Shown piece after piece: positions 1 through 6,581 of a stretch of 23,138 nucleotides of DNA. The first letter of the stretch is position 1. Each line of letters starts with the position of its first letter. Source of the stretch: JAGOTT01 sp964450795. GTDB taxonomy: Bacteria; Patescibacteriota; Minisyncoccia; Moranbacterales; UBA1568. The stretch is taken from positions 1 to 23,138 of the forward strand of contig CAYVDI010000013.1 in assembly GCA_964450795.1 (NCBI GenBank). The letters run 5' to 3'. The translations under genes were made by a program, and so were the position numbers. The notes under the pieces were generated by a model that did not search any database, was not told the origin of the DNA, and saw only the letters and a list, made by a program, of their open reading frames with translations.

Positions 1-344
1 GCCTGCGATCCGGAGACCAACCGCTCGATGAGCTGGAAGATCTTGTCGGTGCCCATCCTGCCGAGAAGCCCGTTGTAAACGGACTGCGCGGCATCGTTGA
101 CGTCGTCATTTTCCGCGTATGCGAGGATGGTCGAGGCGCCGACGCATCGTACTCCGGAGTTTTTGAGGAGATACTGTTCGTCGATCGCCCGCGGTCTTTC
201 TTCGATCGAACGCTCTTCGGTGAAGAGGATGATCCGACAACAGGTATCCTCGTCACCGTCGCAACAGACGATCCGCAGGACGCGGAGATAGCGCGAACGG
301 ATTTCCGGAAGACCCAGGATTTCTTTGCTGTCTTCGGTGGTCAT
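1..344 (-). CDS. Unrecognised protein, N-terminal part, cut by left edge
   Basis: Reading leftwards from ATG at 344 the frame stays open to the edge (114 full codons). An in-frame TGA lies five codons upstream of the ATG, so this ATG is the first possible one. The protein begins MTTEDSKEILGLPEIRSRYL and continues with mixed alpha/beta-looking sequence, a cysteine pair (VCCD) around residue 28, another (TCC) near residue 35, and a long acidic/charged stretch. I see no signal peptide, membrane segment or motif I can name. It lies 80 bases downstream of the DUF212 gene on the same strand and has a plausible promoter of its own at 380-408, so it may be transcribed both ways. I do not recognise the family; only the open frame, the upstream stop and the promoter support it. 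Confidence 0.7.
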   Translation of the reverse strand, partial: MTTEDSKEILGLPEIRSRYLRVLRIVCCDGDEDTCCRIILFTEERSIEERPRAIDEQYLLKNSGVRCVGASTILAYAENDDVNDAAQSVYNGLLGRMGTDKIFQLIERLVSGSQ

Positions 345-379
345 GGGTATGCCTTGTCAAGGAAAAGAAAACAGATTCC

Positions 380-408
380 GTTGTACTCTTCGGAACCTGT
401 CTCGTCAA
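380..408 (-). promoter_or_regulatory. Sigma70-like promoter for the left-edge gene
   Basis: On the minus strand TTGACG (408 to 403) is followed after exactly 17 bases by TACAAC (385 to 380). The expected transcription start is near 373, about 29 bases before the ATG at 344. Spacing is ideal and the -35 box matches five of six consensus bases; the -10 box matches four of six. Inferred from sequence only. Confidence 0.5.
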
Positions 409-424
409 GTTTTTCCGGGGAAAA

Positions 425-871
425 TCAGGCGAATACGGAAATAAGGATGATGGTCGCGACGAATCCGACGAACGCTCCGACGACCACCTCGCTGGTTCGG
501 TGTCCGACGCGCTCCTTGAGGTGCGGGAACCGGCTTTCGTCGATCTCGCCCTTCAGCTGTTCCACGAGCATGTTGAGGTACCGACCCTGGTCGCCGAGAT
601 ACATCCGGATCCGCGCCGCATCGTCGATGAGGATGAACGCGAACGCGAGCGCGATGGCGAACGCTCCGGAATGGACGCCTTCGTACCAGCCGATCGAGGT
701 CGCGAGCGAGATGGCGAAAGCCGTGTGCGCCGAGGGCATGTGCCCGTGCGTGAACATGTATTCCGGTTTCCAGCCGTGTTTCAGGGTGAAGAGAACGAAT
801 TTGAGAGCCTGTGTCCCGATGCCGACGGCGATCGGAATGATGACGACGAGGTACGGATTCAGTGCGTCCAT
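425..871 (-). CDS. Divergent PAP2 family (DUF212) membrane protein
   Basis: The 148-residue product is mostly hydrophobic, with helices near residues 8-28, 50-62, 68-84 and 128-147. Family landmarks are in order: a histidine/serine motif GHMPSAHT at 43-50, DDAARIR at 83-89 and GHRTSEVVVGA at 123-133. These correspond to the three signature blocks of DUF212 proteins, which are related to acid phosphatase/vanadium haloperoxidase (PAP2) enzymes, and the length is normal for the family (about 150). The likely role is a membrane-embedded lipid-phosphate phosphatase, but substrate and activity are not established for the family, so this is inference. The gene is divergent from the helicase gene and shares a short intergenic region with it; an extended -10 promoter sits 33 bases upstream. 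Confidence 0.88.
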   Translation of the reverse strand: MDALNPYLVVIIPIAVGIGTQALKFVLFTLKHGWKPEYMFTHGHMPSAHTAFAISLATSIGWYEGVHSGAFAIALAFAFILIDDAARIRMYLGDQGRYLNMLVEQLKGEIDESRFPHLKERVGHRTSEVVVGAFVGFVATIILISVFA

Positions 872-903
872 ATCGTTGGGTGATGATTACGGATCATACA
901 TGT

Positions 904-912
904 AGTATAGCA
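904..912 (-). promoter_or_regulatory. Extended -10 promoter of the DUF212 gene
   Basis: On the minus strand TGC directly precedes TATACT (909 to 904), giving TGnTATACT. No convincing -35 box stands 16-18 bases upstream, as is common for extended -10 promoters. The expected start is near 897, about 26 bases before the ATG. Confidence 0.5.
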
Positions 913-935
913 CTCTTTTTCGGTTCGGCCTGCCA

Positions 936-944
936 TGGTACACT
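936..944 (+). promoter_or_regulatory. Extended -10 promoter of the helicase gene
   Basis: TGGTACACT places TGn directly in front of a four-of-six -10 box. The expected start is near 951, leaving a leader of under 20 bases. It lies back to back with the promoter of the DUF212 gene, so the two genes form a divergent pair about 25 bases apart at the -10 level. Confidence 0.45.
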
Positions 945-968
945 GTATCGGTTGTTGATGTTTTGGAT

Positions 969-3248
969 ATGAAATTCTGGGAAGAGGGTCTCAATCCGGA
1001 GCAGAAGAAAGCGGTTCTCCAGACGGAGGGTCCCGTTTTGATTCTGGCCGGTGCCGGGTCGGGGAAAACGAAAACGCTGACGCATCGGATCGCCTATCTT
1101 ATCGCCGAAAAGCATGTCCGTCCGGAGAATATCCTCGCGGTGACCTTCACGAACAAGGCGGCCGGAGAGATGAAGGATCGGATCGGGGCGCTTCTTTCGA
1201 GAGCCGTGGAAGAATCTTCCGAACCGGTATCGTTTCGCGGAATGCCGGTCGTCGGAACGTTCCATGCCGTCTGTGCGCGGATCCTCCGGCGCGATATCGG
1301 CGCGATCGGATACGAGACGAACTTCAATATCCTCGATGCCGACGATCAGTTGAGCATCGTGAAGGCGGCGATGAAGGAACTCGAGATGGACCCGGAGCAG
1401 ATCAAGCCGCGGTCGGTCCTGGAGGCGATCTCGCGCGCGAAGAACGATTTTCTCGACGAGGAGGATTACGAGATCCGTGCGGGGAGCTACTACGAGGAGC
1501 TTGTCGCGAAAATATACAAGCGGTACCAGTCGGAACTCCGGAAGACGGGGAGTCTTGATTTCGACGACCTGCTCCGGCTGACGGTGAAGCTTTTCCGGGA
1601 ATCGCCGGAGACACTCGAGCGTTACCAGGACACCTTCCGGTACGTCATGGTCGACGAGTATCAGGATACGAACCCCCTGCAGTATCTCCTTGTTTCGTCG
1701 CTCGTGAAGAAACATAGGAATCTCTTCGTCATCGGGGACGACTATCAGTCCATCTATGCGTGGCGGCAGGCGGACATAAAGAATATCCTCGAATTCGAGC
1801 GGGACTACAAGGATGCGGTCGTCATCATGCTCGAGCGGAACTATCGGTCGACGCAGATCATTCTTGATGCGGCCGGCGGGGTCATCGCACGGAACCGGAG
1901 TCAGCGGGAAAAGAAGCTCTGGACGGAAACGAAGGAAGGCGATCTCATCACCGTGAAGGCGGCACGCGACGAGCTCGAGGAGGCCGCGTTCGTGGCGAGG
2001 ACGATCCGTGATACGCATGCCTCCGGGCGTCGGTTCGGGGATTTCGCGATCCTCTATCGGACGAACGCGCAGTCGCGTGCCATCGAGGAAGCGCTTCTTC
2101 GCGCGTCTATCCCGTACCGCATCGTCGGCGGGCTCAAGTTCTACCAGCGCAAGGAGGTGAAGGACGTTGTCGCGTACGTGCGGCTTCTCCAGAATCCCAG
2201 GGATATGCTCGCGCTCTCCCGCATCATCAACGAGCCGAAGCGGACGATCGGCGACGCGACGCTTTCGAAGTGGGTGAAATACGCGGATGATCGCGGGGAA
2301 CATCTTCTCGATGCGGCGAAGTCGATGACGGCGGATGTGAGCGGGATTCCGGAAAAGAAAATACTCATCATCCGGGCGTTCGCGGAGCTTTTCGAACCGC
2401 TCAAGAAAGAGATAGTGAAGGAGAAAACGTCCATGAAATTCTCGTTCCTGCTCGAAGTGCTTGCGACGGAATCAGGATATCTCCTTTCCCTTCGCGATGG
2501 GACGAGCGAAGGGGAGGATCGCGAGGACAATGTCCGCGAGCTTTTCGGGGTCGCGAAAAAATACGATGAATGGCCGCTTTCGGAGGCGCTCCGTATGTTT
2601 CTCGAGGAAGTCGCGCTCGCATCCGACACCGATTCGATCGAGACCGGCGCGGATTCGGTGCACCTCATGACGCTTCACAGCGCGAAGGGACTCGAATTCC
2701 CGATCGTCTTCATCGCGGGACTCGAGGAGGGGATCTTCCCGCACTCGCGGAGCGCATTCTCGGAGGAGGATCTCGAAGAGGAGCGGCGGCTCATGTACGT
2801 CGGTCTCACGCGCGCGAAGGAGAAACTGTATCTCCTCTCCGCCGAGCAGCGGATGATCTTCGGTTCGACGAATGTGAATCCGCCGTCGCGCTTCATCGCC
2901 GAAATCCCGGCGCATCTCATCGCCGAGACGGTCGAGGAGGAGCGATCGTATCTCTCCAGTTTCGGGATGCGGCGACCGAAGGGTCGTGCGGGGTCGTATG
3001 TCCGCTCCGGCAGACTCTCCGACGTTTCTGATTTTCAAGCATCCGTCGCGAGGCTTCCGAAAAAAACGGAGACCGCTCCGGTCAGACCTCTCGAAACCGG
3101 AAATCTTCGTCCCGGTGACAACGTTACCCATCCGGACTTCGGCGGTGGCATCGTCATCTCCATCGCGGGTTCCATCATCTCCGTCGCCTTCAAGAAAGTC
3201 GGTGTGAAGAAGATGATGCTCGGCGTCGCTCCGCTCCGAAAATCCTGA
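969..3248 (+). CDS. uvrD: ATP-dependent 3'-5' DNA helicase, UvrD/PcrA (SF1A)
   Basis: The 759-residue protein carries the complete set of SF1A helicase motifs: Q-motif region LNPEQKKAV at 7-15, Walker A GAGSGKT at 28-34, motif Ia TFTNKAA, Walker B DEYQDTN near 229, motif III GDDYQSIYAWR near 256, motif IV ERNYRST, motif V TLHSAKGLEF near 568 and motif VI YVGLTRA near 610. The C-terminal 45 residues match the small Tudor-like tail of PcrA/UvrD that contacts RNA polymerase (RPGDNVTHPDFGGG). The enzyme unwinds DNA in nucleotide excision and mismatch repair and removes replication blocks. ATG at 969 was chosen over an in-frame TTG two codons upstream; neither has a Shine-Dalgarno sequence. UvrD and PcrA cannot be told apart here. 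It converges on the recombinase gene. Confidence 0.96.
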   Translation: MKFWEEGLNPEQKKAVLQTEGPVLILAGAGSGKTKTLTHRIAYLIAEKHVRPENILAVTFTNKAAGEMKDRIGALLSRAVEESSEPVSFRGMPVVGTFHAVCARILRRDIGAIGYETNFNILDADDQLSIVKAAMKELEMDPEQIKPRSVLEAISRAKNDFLDEEDYEIRAGSYYEELVAKIYKRYQSELRKTGSLDFDDLLRLTVKLFRESPETLERYQDTFRYVMVDEYQDTNPLQYLLVSSLVKKHRNLFVIGDDYQSIYAWRQADIKNILEFERDYKDAVVIMLERNYRSTQIILDAAGGVIARNRSQREKKLWTETKEGDLITVKAARDELEEAAFVARTIRDTHASGRRFGDFAILYRTNAQSRAIEEALLRASIPYRIVGGLKFYQRKEVKDVVAYVRLLQNPRDMLALSRIINEPKRTIGDATLSKWVKYADDRGEHLLDAAKSMTADVSGIPEKKILIIRAFAELFEPLKKEIVKEKTSMKFSFLLEVLATESGYLLSLRDGTSEGEDREDNVRELFGVAKKYDEWPLSEALRMFLEEVALASDTDSIETGADSVHLMTLHSAKGLEFPIVFIAGLEEGIFPHSRSAFSEEDLEEERRLMYVGLTRAKEKLYLLSAEQRMIFGSTNVNPPSRFIAEIPAHLIAETVEEERSYLSSFGMRRPKGRAGSYVRSGRLSDVSDFQASVARLPKKTETAPVRPLETGNLRPGDNVTHPDFGGGIVISIAGSIISVAFKKVGVKKMMLGVAPLRKS

Positions 3249-3325
3249 ATCCTGAATTATGAGTCAGGAATAATGAAGAATCTGAAATTTTGCTTTTTCA
3301 TGATTCGCAATTCATGATTCGCTAT
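3243..3325. repeat. Short imperfect tandem repeats between convergent genes
   Basis: Two copies of the seven-base unit TCCTGAA (3243-3256) are followed by TCAGGA (3264-3269), which can pair with TCCTGA at 3250-3255 around an eight-base loop, with T-rich sequence after it. Next come two tandem 14-base units differing at one position, TCATGATTCGCAAT (3298-3311) and TCATGATTCGCTAT (3312-3325). The second unit forms the last codons and stop of the recombinase gene. The hairpin could be a weak terminator for the helicase gene. Confidence 0.5.
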
Positions 3326-4262
3326 TCGCGCTCCTCTTCTTCCCGTGGAATTTCTCGTGGATCTCGCGAAGTCGTTCGTTCGTGACGTGGGTGTAGATCT
3401 GTGTCGTGGTGATGGAGGAGTGTCCGAGCATCGCCTGGACCGCACGGATATCGGCCCCGTTCTGAAGGAGGTCGGTCGCGAAGGAATGGCGCAGGGTATG
3501 CGGGTGGACATCCTTCACGATGCCGGCCTTCGTGGCGGCGCGTTTCACGATGCGTTGCACGGACCGCTCGGTGAGCCGGAGTCCCTTCCCGCTCTTCCGC
3601 TCCTTGCCGATATCCTTCTTCGGGACGGAAACGAACAGCGCTTGATCCATGTCGGCCCGTTTCTCGAGATACCGGGCGAGCGCGTCACGGGCATCGTCGG
3701 AAAGGAAGACGACCCGGAGCTTCGAGCCTTTCCCTCGGACCGAGAATTCGCCTTTCTTGAGGTTCACCTGATCGCGGTCGAGCGAAGTAAGTTCCGAAAC
3801 GCGGAGTCCGGCCGAGAACAGGAGTTCGAGGATGGCCCGATCGCGGAGTCCGCGAAGGGTACCGCCCCCGGCGGCGGAAAGAAGTCGCTCCACCTCGTCC
3901 AGCTCGAGGAAATCGACATGCCGGTCGGGTGTCCTTCCGATATCGATCTTTTCAGACGGGACGGTCACGATATCCTCCTTCGCGAGGAATTTGAGGAAAG
4001 CCCGCAGGACGACGATATGATGGTTCTGCGTGGTCCTTTTTAGGGTCTCGCCGCGTCCGTTTTCGGCCCGGTTCATCCAGATCCGATACGCGCGTATCTT
4101 TTCGAGGGTGATATCCTCCGGGCGTCTCGCGTCGCTCCACTGAAAGAATTTCAAGAGGGCGCGGTCGTAGCTCTCGATCGTTTTCGGAGATCGGGAGAGT
4201 TCGATTTCGAGGTGTTCCAGGAATCGTGACGCGAGATTTCTGATGCTGGTTTCGTCTTTCAT
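3312..4262 (-). CDS. xer: Tyrosine recombinase, XerC/XerD type
   Basis: The 316-residue product has the usual Xer size and layout: an N-terminal SAM-like DNA-binding domain (about 1-95, SPKTIESYDRAL at 25-36) and a C-terminal catalytic domain. The active-site set is complete: Arg154 (GLRVSEL), Lys178 (GKGSK), His255 and Arg258 (HTLR), His281 (GHSS) and the nucleophile Tyr290 (IYTHV). Xer recombinases resolve chromosome dimers at dif; Patescibacteria often have a single enzyme that does the work of the XerC/XerD pair. No integrase-type arm-binding domain and no element genes flank it, so a housekeeping role is more likely than a mobile-element integrase. A short linker around 216-226 (KDIGKERKSGKG) is longer than in the E. 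coli proteins. XerC and XerD cannot be told apart from sequence alone. Confidence 0.92.
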   Translation of the reverse strand: MKDETSIRNLASRFLEHLEIELSRSPKTIESYDRALLKFFQWSDARRPEDITLEKIRAYRIWMNRAENGRGETLKRTTQNHHIVVLRAFLKFLAKEDIVTVPSEKIDIGRTPDRHVDFLELDEVERLLSAAGGGTLRGLRDRAILELLFSAGLRVSELTSLDRDQVNLKKGEFSVRGKGSKLRVVFLSDDARDALARYLEKRADMDQALFVSVPKKDIGKERKSGKGLRLTERSVQRIVKRAATKAGIVKDVHPHTLRHSFATDLLQNGADIRAVQAMLGHSSITTTQIYTHVTNERLREIHEKFHGKKRSANSES

Positions 4263-4269
4263 AGGATTT

Positions 4270-4282
4270 CCCTCCCATTATA
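4270..4282 (-). promoter_or_regulatory. -10 box and possible SD of the recombinase gene
   Basis: On the minus strand a perfect TATAAT (4282 to 4277) is followed immediately by GGGAGGG (4276 to 4270), then seven bases and the ATG at 4262. If transcription starts seven bases after the -10 box, most of the SD-like run would not be in the mRNA; either a start further upstream is used or the message is nearly leaderless. No good -35 box is visible. Confidence 0.45.
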
Positions 4283-4365
4283 CACGCCCGCGATCCGATA
4301 CGTATTTCCGGTCTTCGGAAAATCACAAAATATACCGTTTTTAAGCCGAAAATATCGGTTCACGG

Positions 4366-4406
4366 TTGACAAAATCGTTGACAGGGGTCCGGAAAAGGCA
4401 TATACT
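4366..4406 (+). promoter_or_regulatory. Strong sigma70 promoter with doubled -35 box
   Basis: TTGACA at 4378-4383 stands exactly 17 bases before TATACT at 4401-4406, the best canonical promoter in the window. A second perfect TTGACA lies 12 bases upstream at 4366-4371 and is out of register for this -10 box. The expected start is near 4413, giving a leader of about 30 bases to the cell-wall hydrolase gene. Confidence 0.75.
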
Positions 4407-4429
4407 CTTCCATGCATAAAAATTAGGGC

Positions 4430-4434
4430 GGAGG
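4430..4434 (+). promoter_or_regulatory. GGAGG ribosome binding site deciding a TTG start
   Basis: GGAGG is spaced eight bases from TTG at 4443, the start of the hydrolase frame. It is only three bases from an out-of-frame ATG at 4438 that opens an eight-codon frame ending in TAG and crossing a run of six T. The spacing favours TTG. Confidence 0.5.
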
Positions 4435-4442
4435 CCGATGGT

Positions 4443-5750
4443 TTGGCGGCTTCTTTTTTGTTAGAGTCGATAAGACTCTTTCAGGGGAGCGCCTCGCCTA
4501 CAGCCTCACGTCTCGTGGAAGGGATTTTCCCTATAAAACGTCTTTGTATCAGAAAGATAGTCTCCCGCATCCGGGAGATAGTCGCCGCCCGGTATTCCGT
4601 TTTCGAGACAGCGGTCCATAAGATACAGCGCGAAGCACTCGACGCCTTCAAGGGGGGTCTCGGGAGGCATTTCGCGGAGCCATTCCGGAATTACGGAGCT
4701 TTTTCGCTTGTGGTGTCGAGCGCGCTTCTGGTTTCCATAACGAACGTCACCCAGGAACAAGGGTCGGAGAGCCCGGTGTTCGGCTCGTTCCGCGACACCG
4801 TCTCGGAAACATCCGAACAGCCGAGGAAACGGTTCGCCATGGAACAGCCGGCGACCGAAAACCTCTCGCTCGTGCCGCTCTCGAAGTCGACGTCGGCCGT
4901 CGATCTGAACGAGAAGACTCCCGAGGAGGATCAGTCCGTCGCGTTCCAAAGCGGGGCGCTCCTGTCGGCACAAGCCGATGCCTCCATCGCGAAGGACCCG
5001 GAGGAGGAAGGCGGCGTGTCCATCTATACGGTCGTCGAGGGTGATACGGTTTCCGGAATCGCCGCCAAACACGGCATAACGGTGAATACCATCCTGTGGG
5101 CGAACGATCTCGACAACGTGGATTCCATAAAGCCGGGGGATCAGATATTCATCCTGCCGGTCGCGGGACTTTCGCACACCGTGGTCGCGGGGGAAACCAT
5201 TGATTCCATATCGGCGAAATATAAGGCGGATCGGGAGAAGATCATCGCGTTCAACGGGCTTCCGGCGAACGGGGAGATCAAGGTCGGTGACAGTATCATC
5301 ATTCCGGACGGATACAAGGAGACCCCGCGGACGGCGCCGGCGGAGACGGGAATCGCGCGAAGGCAGTATGCATCGTCTTCTTCCGCGGGAGATATCACGG
5401 ACCTCTCCGGAGTGGGACGGAAACTCGAGGGGAAAGCCGGTGCCGGGCACAAGTTCCCGTACGGGTACTGTACCTGGTACGTGGCGCAGAAACGATTCGT
5501 TCCGTGGGGCGGGAACGCCGGAACCTGGCTCTATCATGCCCGCGCGATGGGCTACCGAACCGGAAAGGCTCCGGCTCGCGGTGCGATCGTCGTGACGACC
5601 GAGAACCGGTATTACGGTCACGTCGCGCTCGTCGAAAGCGTCGGCAGCGGAACGATCACCGTTTCCGAAATGAACTACCGCGGGTGGGGGAAAGTCGACC
5701 GCCGTGTCCTCTCCTCGAACAGCCGCGCAATCAAGGGATACATATATTAG
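4443..5750 (+). CDS. Membrane-anchored LysM-LysM-CHAP peptidoglycan hydrolase
   Basis: The 435-residue protein has, in order: a basic N-terminal cytosolic segment (1-85), one membrane helix (about 86-100), an acidic low-complexity linker (105-190), two LysM peptidoglycan-binding repeats (194-239, starting IYTVVEGDTVSGIA; 245-288, starting SHTVVAGETIDSI), a serine-rich spacer and a C-terminal CHAP domain (about 338-435). The CHAP catalytic cysteine is Cys343 in YGYCTWYVA and the histidine is His393 in YGHVALVE. CHAP enzymes are amidases or endopeptidases that cut peptide cross-links; the LysM repeats hold the enzyme on the wall. The protein probably acts outside the membrane in wall remodelling or cell separation. 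The start codon is TTG, supported by GGAGG eight bases upstream; the first 40 codons are the least certain part. It has its own strong promoter and a terminator. Confidence 0.9.
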   Translation: MAASFLLESIRLFQGSASPTASRLVEGIFPIKRLCIRKIVSRIREIVAARYSVFETAVHKIQREALDAFKGGLGRHFAEPFRNYGAFSLVVSSALLVSITNVTQEQGSESPVFGSFRDTVSETSEQPRKRFAMEQPATENLSLVPLSKSTSAVDLNEKTPEEDQSVAFQSGALLSAQADASIAKDPEEEGGVSIYTVVEGDTVSGIAAKHGITVNTILWANDLDNVDSIKPGDQIFILPVAGLSHTVVAGETIDSISAKYKADREKIIAFNGLPANGEIKVGDSIIIPDGYKETPRTAPAETGIARRQYASSSSAGDITDLSGVGRKLEGKAGAGHKFPYGYCTWYVAQKRFVPWGGNAGTWLYHARAMGYRTGKAPARGAIVVTTENRYYGHVALVESVGSGTITVSEMNYRGWGKVDRRVLSSNSRAIKGYIY

Positions 5751-5820
5751 GACAATGCCAAATTTCGAATGACAAATGTCAAACGGGGACGGGGAGGCGA
5801 AAACAGGGACTGATAAAAGA

Positions 5821-5848
5821 GCGGCGGTGACGCCGCTTTCTGTTTTTT
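5821..5848 (+). terminator. Rho-independent terminator of the hydrolase gene
   Basis: A perfect six-base stem GCGGCG / CGCCGC (5821-5826 with 5831-5836) closes a GTGA loop and is followed by TTTCTG and six T. It lies 70 bases after the hydrolase stop codon. Confidence 0.85.
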
Positions 5849-5857
5849 CGGAAGAAT

Positions 5858-5886
5858 TTGACAAAATAACGGTATTATGGTAATAA
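5858..5886 (+). promoter_or_regulatory. Promoter in front of a structured-RNA candidate
   Basis: A perfect TTGACA (5858-5863) is separated by exactly 17 bases from TAATAA (5881-5886), which is directly preceded by TGG (5878-5880), the extended -10 pattern seen elsewhere in the window. The -10 box itself matches only three of six. It lies just after a terminator, as expected for a new transcription unit; expected start near 5891-5893. Confidence 0.5.
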
Positions 5887-5934
5887 GGAGGGCTCCGCGA
5901 AAGGGGAGCAGGCTGGGCGCGAGCCCTCCCTTTT
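5887..5934 (+). ncRNA. Candidate small structured RNA or leader with alternative folds
   Basis: GGAGGGCTC (5887-5895) pairs perfectly with GAGCCCTCC (5921-5929), a nine-base stem followed by C, TTTT and CCTT. The enclosed sequence holds a competing pair of hairpins: GCTCC (5892-5896) with GGAGC (5905-5909), and GGCT (5911-5914) with AGCC (5922-5925). The long stem and the two short hairpins share bases and exclude each other. This could be a short terminated RNA, an attenuator for the lipoprotein gene about 100 bases downstream, or an operator-like dyad at the transcription start. I do not recognise it as a known RNA family. Confidence 0.35.
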
Positions 5935-5954
5935 CCTTAACAAATAATCTCCAC

Positions 5955-5976
5955 ATTCTGAGCGTAAGCGAAGAAT
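5955..5976. repeat. 22-base hairpin with tandem GA pairs and GUAA loop
   Basis: The element reads outwards as ATTCT / AGAAT outer stem, then opposed GA / GA, then GC / GC, closing a GTAA tetraloop (GNRA type). Its flanks resemble a short intergenic repeat I recall from many uncultured bacterial genomes (a CATTCTGAGC...GAAGAATC core), which would make it a REP-like dispersed repeat. That resemblance is from memory and not checked; only this one copy is in the window. Confidence 0.4.
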
Positions 5977-5985
5977 CCCGTACCT

Positions 5986-6006
5986 AATAGGACAAAATCC
6001 TATTTT
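5986..6006. terminator. Weak hairpin AATAGGA / TCCTATT
   Basis: A perfect seven-base stem AATAGGA (5986-5992) / TCCTATT (5998-6004) around a CAAAA loop is followed by only two more T. It may terminate transcription from 5858 or be a regulatory hairpin in the leader of the lipoprotein gene, whose SD starts 17 bases downstream. Confidence 0.35.
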
Positions 6007-6022
6007 CCACTCACGTTCCTCT

Positions 6023-6028
6023 AGGAGG
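6023..6028 (+). promoter_or_regulatory. Strong Shine-Dalgarno of the lipoprotein gene
   Basis: AGGAGG is a full anti-SD match placed five bases before ATG at 6034. Most other genes in this window have no such sequence, so this gene appears to use a different initiation mode from its neighbours. Confidence 0.8.
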
Positions 6029-6033
6029 ATGTC

Positions 6034-6462
6034 ATGAAAACCCTGTTCAAATCCGCGTTCGCGGCGTTTGCCGCGCTGTTCCTCGCCCTCTCTCTCGCCG
6101 GTTGCGGCGATGGCGAGTCCAAGATTTCCGGTGTGATGAATCTCTCACAGAAAGAGGGCGTCCCCGATAGCGATGGCCTAACAACGTTCCGCTTCAAAAA
6201 AGGAACGAAAGTGATCGGTGTCAACTATTCGTCTTCATCTGATGCTCGTAAGCACTTCCCACCTCTCAAGGAGGAAATAGCGAACCTGGGGATAACGATC
6301 GTTGAGGTCCAAAGTACCGGACCGGAAATGGCTATCATCATCAAACCACTCGAAAAAGACGTGGTTGGAAAGGTTCATACGACGGGTGTTGTTTTGCTGC
6401 AACCATGGATGCTGAGCGGTGGTCCTGGTTTCACCTGGGTTCCGATACAAGGTTTCGTGTAG
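6034..6462 (+). CDS. Small secreted lipoprotein, function unknown
   Basis: The 142-residue precursor has a classic lipoprotein signal: basic start MKTLFK, a hydrophobic stretch of alanine, leucine and phenylalanine (8-20) and a lipobox LAGC at 21-24, so Cys24 would be lipidated and the mature protein (about 119 residues) tethered to the outer face of the cytoplasmic membrane. The mature part is small and alpha/beta-looking, with GLTTFRFKKGTKVIGVNY near 49-66 and a hydrophobic end (GFTWVPIQGFV). No known domain is recognised. The start is certain because of the AGGAGG five bases upstream. The gene is a stand-alone unit: a structured leader region lies before it and a strong terminator 45 bases after. 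Its initiation signals differ from those of its neighbours, which may point to recent acquisition or high expression. Confidence 0.85.
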   Translation: MKTLFKSAFAAFAALFLALSLAGCGDGESKISGVMNLSQKEGVPDSDGLTTFRFKKGTKVIGVNYSSSSDARKHFPPLKEEIANLGITIVEVQSTGPEMAIIIKPLEKDVVGKVHTTGVVLLQPWMLSGGPGFTWVPIQGFV

Positions 6463-6506
6463 GAGCCCGCGCAAACCCCTCGCTGGGAATTCGGTGTGCT
6501 CGTTTT

Positions 6507-6540
6507 AAGCCCCTTGCTTTTTTGGGGCTTTTCTTTTTTT
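6507..6540 (+). terminator. Rho-independent terminator after the lipoprotein gene
   Basis: AAGCCCC (6507-6513) pairs with GGGGCTT (6524-6530) over a ten-base T-rich loop and runs into a T-rich tail with seven consecutive T. It separates the lipoprotein gene from the large operon that follows. Confidence 0.9.
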
Positions 6541-6542
6541 TA

Positions 6543-6551
6543 TGGTATAGT
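6543..6551 (+). promoter_or_regulatory. Extended -10 promoter at the head of the secretion-like operon
   Basis: TGGTATAGT (TGn at 6543-6545, TATAGT at 6546-6551) lies directly after the terminator tail. No -35 box is visible. The expected start is near 6558, about 24 bases before the GTG of the first gene. This is the main promoter candidate for the long plus-strand operon. Confidence 0.6.
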
Positions 6552-6581
6552 TTAGCGTAGGCTGTACTAGGAAAATCGTCT

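Noticed and set aside
894..2303. 469-codon open frame on the minus strand inside the helicase gene
   Set aside because: It is the antisense of a gene with complete UvrD motifs; its product is an Arg/Asp/Pro-rich string without a fold pattern, as expected from GC-biased codons read backwards.
3312..4262. Recombinase as integrase of a mobile element covering the secretion-like operon
   Set aside because: It has the length and domain layout of a housekeeping Xer protein, and no excisionase, relaxase, replication gene or flanking att repeats around 3.3-18.2 kb were seen. The tRNA-Pro repeat is only 77 bases apart and does not bracket the operon.
4506..5864. 452-codon minus-strand frame over the LysM-CHAP gene
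   Set aside because: The plus-strand frame has two LysM repeats and a CHAP domain; the antisense product is Arg-rich and motif-free and ignores the terminator at 5821.
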